64,000 bases of DNA, taken from the NCBI GenBank assembly GCA_009833045.1, contig WUUP01000001.1:551586-615585 (forward strand), given 5' to 3'. Below are positions 9,993 through 19,200 of the stretch, piece after piece. Position 1 is the first letter of the stretch, and the number at the start of each line of letters is the position of its first letter. Position numbers and translations under genes: made by a program. The notes under the pieces are model-generated. The model made no database searches. It was not told the DNA's origin and was given only the letters and a program-made list of their open reading frames with translations. This DNA is from Saprospirales bacterium GYS_P2D. Its GTDB lineage: Bacteria; Bacteroidota; Bacteroidia; Chitinophagales; Saprospiraceae.

Positions 9993-12900
9993 TTAGTTGA
10001 AAATTTTAACATTTCCTTTATTCCTTCTTATGACATACTCTGTATTTACTTTTGTGTCAGTAAATTTACTTTTTTCCCCATCTGGCCAGATGATAGTAAT
10101 GTCTACATAGCTGGCATCATTTACACCTATATGCTGGATCTTAGGATGCCCGGAAAGATAGCCGTCAGTACTGTGTACTTCTCTCCAAATACCCTTGATG
10201 GGTCCTGCGTCTACCATTATTTTGGCACCTATCGCATCTCTTTGATGAGTGTCTGTTAGATCGGTTAGTCTTATTTTTATCCAGTTTGTTGCTAAGTCCT
10301 CAGCATTATTCTCATAGATGTAAGCCTTACCATGATAATTACTCAAGATCACGTCCAGATCCCCATCTCGATCAAAATCGGTATATACCGCACTCCGACT
10401 GGTATGTAGTAAGTCTAATCCGCTTTCTTTAGAGTATTGTTTTAGCCGCCCATCTTCATTTTTGAAAAAGACATTTCGTTCTTTGGTGCTTTCTGCATAG
10501 CTCACGTTTTCACTGGACCCATCCGGACTGAGATAATAGGGATTATCTGTACCATATACGCTGTATTCATTCATACCATTGACACAATAGAGATCTTCAT
10601 CTCCGTCATTATCATAATCAAAAAAATCAGCATCCCATGCCCAGCCAGTACTGGCGTATCCTCGGTCGATCTGCTGGGAGTTGATATAGTGGAGCTTATT
10701 TTTCTTGTTTTGAGAGATAAATAGATCATTCGCCTCCACGACTCTCATGGTGGCTAATGAGGATTGATCAAAATGCATCCGTGTATCCTGGGATGGTAAT
10801 ACATATTTATCATCCTTTTCCATTACTACGATATTGGAGATATAAAGATCTGGATATTGATCCCTATTGAGATCTGCAACACCTACATTCATGGTGTATG
10901 AAGGCTTGTCAGTCTGCAGCTCTTTACTTCTTTCTTCAAAAGTGCCATCACCATTATTGATATAATATGCATTAGTCCCAAAATCATTGCCAACAATTAG
11001 ATCCTGCCACCCATCATTGTTAATATCCGTATGGCCTACTGCTTGAGTCCATCCTTTATTTCCCGTTGCACTATATTCAGTGACATCCTCAAATATGAAA
11101 TCGCCTTTATTTTTAAAAAGACAATTGGATGTACCATTCTCATTGGTGCGAGATAAGGTAGGGAGCTCTCCTTTCAGATAATTACCAAAATATCCTATGT
11201 ATAAATCGAGAAGTCCATCCTTATCATAATCAAAAGCGGAGCAAGGTCCGCCGACCAATCCTTCTCCACCTAATCCTGCACCTGAAGTCATATCGATAAA
11301 ATGTCCTGTTCCGTCACCTTTATAAATTTTATGGAGGGCGTCAACATAGGATATGAAGATATCTTGATGACCATCATTATCAAAATCGGCAATAATCGGC
11401 TGTCGAGGTTCTGCGTATGTGCCATCTTCTCTGATAGAGGACAAACCTGACTCGGCTGTGATATCACGAAAAGTTTTATCTCCATTGTTGAGATATATCC
11501 GATCCCCAGATCCACTCAGCAACAATATATCATCAAAACCGTCACCATTGATATCTTCAGCTGCTACACCACTACCTCCAAAAGCAGGTGGAATCGAAAG
11601 ACGAGCAACGTTATCAGACTCATCAAGGACATAAGATCTCAAGTTTCTACTCAGCCAATCGGCTGATCTATGGGTGAAGTCGATGCCGGTAGTCTTGGTA
11701 ATATCTGTGAAATAAGTTAGGCTATCTGACGAGCTGTTACCAGATGGCGAACTTGAAAGTAATGCATCTTCTTGCTGTTCTGAGCCATATCTGCCATTGT
11801 TCTTTTTCGTGAGCATTTGGATTGTTGACATGGCATTCAGTAGATCTTCACTATTTATTCTTTCAGCATTTCGATTCTTCGTCTCCGCTCCTGCCACTCT
11901 CCACAATAGCACACCAAACTGTGCAATAGACTCTACTAATAACTCAGCAGCAAATGGGTCTGGCTCGATCAAACCCTTGAAGCTTGGATCTTCTAAGGCA
12001 AACTTAACAATCTGCCAATGAAGGCCACTATCTCTAAAGGCATCCAGATCATAAGCTTCTATAGTGATCTGATCACTCTTTGGTAAAAGAGGGAAGTAAG
12101 TGATATCTTCAAATTCATTCACACTATAGGGTAAAAAGGCATCAACTGCTCTTTTCATATGGCCTATATTGATAAGATAGCTGCTATCTTGATGCGCTAA
12201 TCGCTCTGCAAAGTGCATTAATTCTACTGTGTACTGTACAGCTCCATTTTGAAAAGTTGAAACCACATTTTTCGATTCCTCATCCTCTTCAGGCCACTTG
12301 ACTTTGGCAAAGTATACTTGAATATTCCTCAAAAAAACCGCCTGATTCAGTTCATTATACTTTTGGTATGAGTTTAATTTTTGACGGATAGAACGCCTTA
12401 GCATACTATATTCTGAAAGCCTGATCGTATCTAACTCAACTTCTTTATATCCATCATCGATTTCTTGCTTGGCATGAACTATAACATTCCAGGCATTTTC
12501 AAATCCAGATTGGCTCAACTGGTATTCGTTTTCTGTCCGGGCTTGATAATCAGCAATTTTCAACGTAGCTACGGTAGCCATATCTATGATCCTCTTGAGT
12601 TGCTCTACAGCTTCTTGAGACAGTATCTTTAGATCCATCTGAGGATCTAAAAGACTGCTTTGCTGTATAGCCAATATGGCTCTCAAGCTATATGCTATGG
12701 TCGAATACTGGCGTATATCTCTAGTGGTCAGATGTACGTAGTCATCGGTAGTAGTCATCAGGTAGAGCTTACTTTCTTTTACGATGACCTTTACATACTT
12801 ATCGGCTATGGTATTGATTTCTGCTGGTGTGATTTGCATCGTAGTAGAAATCTCTGAAGCTTCCTTCCAGATCATTCTGGCCAAAGACTTTTGTCTATTT

Positions 12901-13121
12901 ATTCTCTCTTCTCGTGCTTCAAAACTTAGTGGAGTGCCGTACATGAAATCTTCGAGTCGATTAGCTGTTGCATGACACTTAGGATCTCTATTCGACTCTA
13001 ATGTGCCGATTGACGAAATGATTGGCTCATAACAAGTAAATATGCTATCCTCTTGTCCAAAAGATTTAGAAACTAAAAATAATGAGCATAGTAATACAAG
13101 AATTTGACAATTTGGTCGCAT
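9993..13121 (-). CDS. FG-GAP/VCBS repeat protein with ASPIC/UnbV C-terminal domain
   Basis: A 1042-residue secreted protein with a signal peptide ending SKSFGQ. Residues from about 30 to 440 are a mostly helical region I do not recognise. From about 460 onward there are repeated calcium-binding FG-GAP/VCBS-like blades with motifs such as DINGDGFDDILL, DFDNDGHQDIFI, DYDKDGLLDLYI and DRDGDLDVILSNY, which fit a beta-propeller. The C-terminus (DAIGAKIMVDAGPI, STDGYLSGHPKIQHIG, ITIIWPDGEKS) is an ASPIC/UnbV domain, the CRTAC1-type architecture. I place the start at the ATG at 13121 because it puts the signal peptide at the N-terminus; a GTG three codons upstream (13130) is possible. It is transcribed divergently from the giant adhesin. 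Confidence 0.87.
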   Translation of the reverse strand: MRPNCQILVLLCSLFLVSKSFGQEDSIFTCYEPIISSIGTLESNRDPKCHATANRLEDFMYGTPLSFEAREERINRQKSLARMIWKEASEISTTMQITPAEINTIADKYVKVIVKESKLYLMTTTDDYVHLTTRDIRQYSTIAYSLRAILAIQQSSLLDPQMDLKILSQEAVEQLKRIIDMATVATLKIADYQARTENEYQLSQSGFENAWNVIVHAKQEIDDGYKEVELDTIRLSEYSMLRRSIRQKLNSYQKYNELNQAVFLRNIQVYFAKVKWPEEDEESKNVVSTFQNGAVQYTVELMHFAERLAHQDSSYLINIGHMKRAVDAFLPYSVNEFEDITYFPLLPKSDQITIEAYDLDAFRDSGLHWQIVKFALEDPSFKGLIEPDPFAAELLVESIAQFGVLLWRVAGAETKNRNAERINSEDLLNAMSTIQMLTKKNNGRYGSEQQEDALLSSSPSGNSSSDSLTYFTDITKTTGIDFTHRSADWLSRNLRSYVLDESDNVARLSIPPAFGGSGVAAEDINGDGFDDILLLSGSGDRIYLNNGDKTFRDITAESGLSSIREDGTYAEPRQPIIADFDNDGHQDIFISYVDALHKIYKGDGTGHFIDMTSGAGLGGEGLVGGPCSAFDYDKDGLLDLYIGYFGNYLKGELPTLSRTNENGTSNCLFKNKGDFIFEDVTEYSATGNKGWTQAVGHTDINNDGWQDLIVGNDFGTNAYYINNGDGTFEERSKELQTDKPSYTMNVGVADLNRDQYPDLYISNIVVMEKDDKYVLPSQDTRMHFDQSSLATMRVVEANDLFISQNKKNKLHYINSQQIDRGYASTGWAWDADFFDYDNDGDEDLYCVNGMNEYSVYGTDNPYYLSPDGSSENVSYAESTKERNVFFKNEDGRLKQYSKESGLDLLHTSRSAVYTDFDRDGDLDVILSNYHGKAYIYENNAEDLATNWIKIRLTDLTDTHQRDAIGAKIMVDAGPIKGIWREVHSTDGYLSGHPKIQHIGVNDASYVDITIIWPDGEKSKFTDTKVNTEYVIRRNKGNVKIFN

Positions 13122-13206
13122 ACAGATCACTGTTTAATGGTGATTATGGTAGGCAATATATGTTAAAATGTTAATTTCACTTGCACAAAACCAAAAAACA
13201 ACATCT

Positions 13207-16200
13207 ATGGCGTCTTCCAAAATTCAGTCGAATTGTTTTTTCCTGCTTTGCATTATATGTCAACTCAGCTTATTGGGCCAATCAAGCCATATCGGTATTG
13301 CTAAATCTGGCATGTCTACAGGGCGAGAAGTCAGCTACTTATTTACTTTGGAATCTTTTGGGCCAGATACGCTAAAGAGTATTTCGGTAATTGATGATTT
13401 GGACGCCGTTTTTGGAGCGGGCAATTATAGCTTGGTAGGGAGCCCAACTACCACGGGAACTCTTTCCATTGACAATTCTTATGATGGGACGAGCTCTACG
13501 CAGCTTTTGCTACCTACGAGTTTCTTAGCCCCGGAGGCTTCAGCAACTATCGAATTTTCCGTATCAATTAATACTCCTACTGATCAGGGATCTGGCCTTG
13601 GTATTTATACTAATCAAGTAACTGCTACTGCCATGGTAGGTGAGATGATGGTCTCTGATCTTTCTGATGATGGTGTAGATCCAGACCCAAATGAAAATAA
13701 TGATCCTACGGATGAAGGCGAGGATGATCCCACTTCAGTCAATATTTTTGAAAATCCAAGAATTGGTATTTCTAAAAATGCAACTTCGACTGATTCCACC
13801 ATCACTTATGTCTTTTATATTGAAAATTTTGGCAATACCGCATTAACGAATATTTCCATCATTGACGATCTGAATGAAGTATTTATGTCTGGCAACTTTG
13901 CAGTTACCAGCCCGCCAACATTTCTAAATGATCCAGGAACTCTGACTCTCAACGGGTCATATGACGGAAATACAAATACTGAATTAATAGCGGCCGGAAC
14001 ACTAGCAGTGGGTGATGATGCCTCATTTTCTATTGATGTCAAGGTGTTAAATATTATTGACATTGGCTTTGGTCAAGGTATATACAGAAATCAAGTAGAG
14101 GCCACTGCACAATCATCAAGTGGAAAAACTACAGAAGATTTGTCCGACTATGGTGTCAATCCTGATCCCAACAATAATAATAGTCCTGGTGATACTGACG
14201 AGCAAGACTTCACGACTATTGTTATCGGACAAGAACCCATAATAGGATTATCAAAAACTGCATCGGTATTAACAAATGGGAATGTTCAATTTGATTACTA
14301 TATAGAAAATTTCGGTAACACAGCATTAAGCGATATAAGTATCATTGACGATCTTGAATCAGTATTCGGAGCAGGAAATTTTAATGTTCAATCAATATCA
14401 TGGACTGCTGATCCTCTTACCATCTTGCTCAATCCTAATTTTGATGGATACGAAAATGATGAATTAATAGAGAGTGGTGGGCTAGCAGTGGGCGCCACAG
14501 GCCAGCTGTCCGTCATCGTTGAAAATATAATACTGAGCGATCAAGGAATGGGGTCAGGAAACTATAGTAATCAGGCAGTCATATCCGCAAGATCATCACA
14601 AGGTGTATCATATTCTGATCTATCGGATGATGGTACAGACCCAGACCCTAACGGGAATGGCAATCCCAATGAATCAGATGAGAATGATGCCACGACTTTC
14701 TCTATATCCGAAATTGCCTCTATAGGCATAGCTAAAGAATTTTCCATAAGTGGTGAAGCAGCAGCTGGCCCAATAGTTCGATTAATTTTTCATGTTGAAA
14801 ATTTTGGAAATGTCCCGATTTCAAATATTACCATAACGGATAATTTAAATAGTGTTTATGGTGTGGGTACTTTTGTTCATATTACTGACCCATCGTTTAT
14901 CACTGGTGCTCCTGGATTTAATTTTAATTTAAGTTTTAATGGTGGCACAAATACATCCATGTTAAATGCAGGAAGCACATTGCATCCTGGCGAATCAGTA
15001 AGTTTTTATATAGAGCATTTAGTAACCAATATTACAGACCAAGGTTTTGGTACGGGAATATATCAAAACCAAGTCACCTTATCAGGGGAGGATCCAGATG
15101 GAGCTATGGTATCAGATCTTTCGACCGAAGGAAGTGATCCTGATCCAAATGGGAATAACGATCCTTCTGATGCAGAAGAAGGAGAACCCACCGTCATTGA
15201 TATTACTGGCTCTTCTAAGCTTGGTATAGCTAAAGATACATCCGTATCAGGCAATCAAGTCACTTTTGATTTGTATTTAGAAAACTTAGGATCTCTCCAA
15301 ATCAATGATTTAGGAATATTAGAAAATTTGGATGTCGTTTTTGGTGCTGGAAACTATACTATTGTTTCTCCCCCGACATTCGTAGATGATCCTGGCTCGA
15401 TACTGTTAAACAATGCGTTTGATGGATCAACGAATCAAGATCTACTTGATATATCAAACTCGAGTCTGGCAGCAGGAGAAACAGCTCAGATACAATTCAT
15501 AGTAGAGGTGGATAATATTACAAACCAAGGATTCGGAATAGGCAGCTATTCGAGTCAATCATTCATCAGCGGAGAAAGTACTGTGGGATTAATCATTAAT
15601 GATGCGAGCGATTTTGGTACAGATCCAGATCCCAATGGTAATGGTAATCCAAATGAAGCTGGAGAAAATGACGCTACCATATTTAGCTTAAGTGTCGATC
15701 CCATCGGAGTTGCTAAAACTGCCTCAGTATCAGGACCAAGCGTGACATTTGACCTGTATATTGAAAATCTTGGCACCTCTACAGCATCGAATATTTCATT
15801 GATTGATAATCTTGATGATACTTTTGGTGCTGGCAATTACACTATTACATCTGCTCCGACCTTGATAAATGACCCCGGGACTTTAGTGCTTAATAGTAAT
15901 TATGATGGCTCATCTGATACTGAACTGCTCAGTATGGGTAGTACCTTAAATGTTGGTAGTACAGGACAAATTAGACTAATAGTCAATGTTGATCAAGAGT
16001 CAGATCAAGGATCTGGATTTGGTATTTACCAAAATCAAGCTATTGTATCGGGAGAAAGCCCATCAGGTTTACGATTTTCTGATTTCTCAGATGATGGTAC
16101 TGATCCAGACCCCAATGGTAATAATGATCCTTCTGATGCAGGAGAAGAAGATGCCACCTCCGTGGTAATAAGCACTAATCCGGCGATTGGTGTAGTAAAC

Positions 16201-19200
16201 TATGCGATAGTTAGTGGAACAGAGGTTACATTGTTTTGGGAAGTTGAAAATATTGGTGAAGCTACCCTGAATAATGTATTACTTGAATTACCATTGAACC
16301 CAATTTTTGGATCTGGCAACTATTCCATTTCGCAACAGCCAACTCTTGTTTCAGGTCCAAATACTTTATTATTCTCTCCTCAGTTTTTCGGATTTAGTGT
16401 CTTTGACTTTTTGGTGGTCGGAGGATATATCCGTCCTGGAGAAACTGTAGTATTCAGTGTTAAAGTAAATGTTACAAATGTAACTGATCAAGGAAATGGT
16501 TTAGGAGTTTACAATATTGGAGCAACTATAAGCGCTAACGCCCCAGATGGCTCTATGATATCAGATGTCAGTGATGCAGACTTTATGGTGGATCCTGATA
16601 ACGACAACAATGCTAATGAAGCTGGTGAAAATGACCCATTAACTGTCACTATTGGTGATGAGGCAAATATTGGTGCTGCTTTAGATGTTCAAGTTGTAGG
16701 TAATTTGGTCACGTTCGACTACTATTTAGAAAACCTTGGCACTTCTATTCTAAGTGACTTGATGCTGGTAAATGATTATGACGACCTTTTTGGAGCTGGA
16801 AATTATACGATCGATACTGGCCCGACTTTCGTAAATGACCCGGGCACTATTACTTTAAACGGCGGATTTGATGGTAGCAGTAGTCCTTCTATTATTACTT
16901 TAGCAGGGTCCACTCTTGGAGCTACAGGTGTTGCACAGATTAGAGTAGTGGTTCAGGTTGATAATTTAGTAGATAATGGATTAGGCCTCGGTATTTATGA
17001 GAATCAATTTGAAGTGAGTGCTACTGCACCTTTAGGATCTAGCACTATGGATGTTTCTGACGATGGAGTAAACCCAGATCCTAATGGGAATAGTGTACCA
17101 TTCGACGATGGTGAAAACGATAGCTCGATTTTTCAAGTAGGCAACACTGCAATAGGAGTAGCAAAAAATGTCGATATAGACTGTGATGTGGTCACCTTTG
17201 ATTATTATCTGCAAAATTTAGGGACCAATGATTTAGACTCTATCGAGCTCATAGATGATTTTGATGCTCTTTTTGGAGCGGACAACTTCGAGATCGTTTC
17301 TGGACCAAGTTATGAAGGTGATGTTCGCTTATTAGTTCTCAACGACTCATTTGATGGATCTGAAGATACGCAGATTTTACTACCATCATCATCTATTAAT
17401 GGAGTGGGGATAGAACATATTTCTGTTCAAGTAAGAGTGACGAATATTTTAGGGACTCCATATTCAAATAATGCAATTGTCCGTGGAAAGGATGAATTTG
17501 ATTTCGAAGTACAGGACATTTCAGATTTTGGAAATACTCCTGATTTCGACATGGATGGTTTTGCTGGAGAAGTAGGTGAAGATGATCCAACTATATTTAG
17601 TATAAATAGTCTGCCCGCAGTGATAGCAGATAATAACAGTACTATTTGCCCCAATACAATGCTTCAATTAACAGAAAGTGGAGGAGACGGAGTAGCGTGG
17701 TTCTGGTCGGGTCCAAATAATTTTATTTCGATGGACCAAAATCCCGTCATAAACAGTTTAGGCTCAGATGGAGAAGGTGAGTATACAGTAATAGTCACTG
17801 ATACCGATGGTTGTCTAGACTCAATGACTACTATAGTCACATTATTTGATGCACCTGATATTATGGCTTCATCGAATAGCTCTGTGTGTAAAGGAGATAC
17901 TATTAAATTATTCGAATTTGGGGGAGATGCACAATCTTGGTTATGGACTGGACCTGATGGATTTGTATCAATCTTACAAGAACCAAATTCGATAGCAAGC
18001 AGCACCGCTAAATCAGGAACTTATAAAGTCGTAATTACTGATTCTAATTCTTGCCAAGACTCCGCCGAAATTCAAGTAGTCATCGATACCGTCAAAATAG
18101 AGGTAGCTTCCAATAGTAGCATATGTAAAGGGGAAGATATCCTGTTAGAAGAAAATGGCGGCGAAGCAACAAGCTGGAACTGGACTGGGCCTAATGGCTT
18201 TAATAGCACCGATGAGGATCCAACGCAACTCGCAGTAAGCACTGCTTTCACCGGTACCTATGAGGTAGTAGTCAGTGACGGAACTTGTACTGACTCCGCC
18301 GAAATTCAAGTAGTCATCGATACCGTCAAAGTAGAGTTGACATCCAATAGCAGCGTATGTAAAGGAGAAGATATCCTGTTAGAAGAAAATGGCGGCGAAG
18401 CAACAAGCTGGAATTGGACTGGGCCTAATGGCTTTAATAGCACCGATGAGGATCCAATCCAAAACGCCGAAAGTACCGCATTCACCGGCACCTATGAGGT
18501 AGTAGTCAACGACGGAACTTGTACTGACTCCGCTGAAATACAAGTAGTCATCGATACCGTCAAAATAGAGGTAGCTTCCAATAGCAGCATATGTAAAGGA
18601 GAAGATATCCTGTTAGAAGAAAATGGCGGCGAAGCAACAAGCTGGAACTGGACTGGGCCTAATGGCTTTAATAGCACCGATGAGGATCCAACGCAACTCG
18701 CAGTAAGCACTGCTTTCACCGGTACCTATGAGGTAGTAGTCAGTGACGGCACTTGTACTGACTCCGCCGAAATTCAAGTAGTCATCGATACCGTCAAAGT
18801 AGAGTTGACATCCAATAGCAGCGTATGTAAAGGAGAAGATATCCTGTTAGAAGAAAATGGCGGCGAAGCAACAAGCTGGAATTGGACTGGGCCTAATGGC
18901 TTTAATAGCACCGATGAGGATCCAATCCAAAACGCCGAAAGTACCGCATTCACCGGTACCTATGAGGTAGTAGTCAGTGACGGAACTTGTACTGACTCCG
19001 CTGAAATACAAGTAGTCATCGATACCGTCAAAATAGAGGTAGCTTCCAATAGCAGCATATGTAAAGGAGAAGATATCCTGTTAGAAGAAAATGGTGGCGA
19101 AGCAACAAGCTGGAACTGGACTGGGCCTAATGGCTTTAATAGCACCGATGAGGATCCAACGCAAAACGCCGAAAGTACCGCATTCACCGGTACCTATGAG

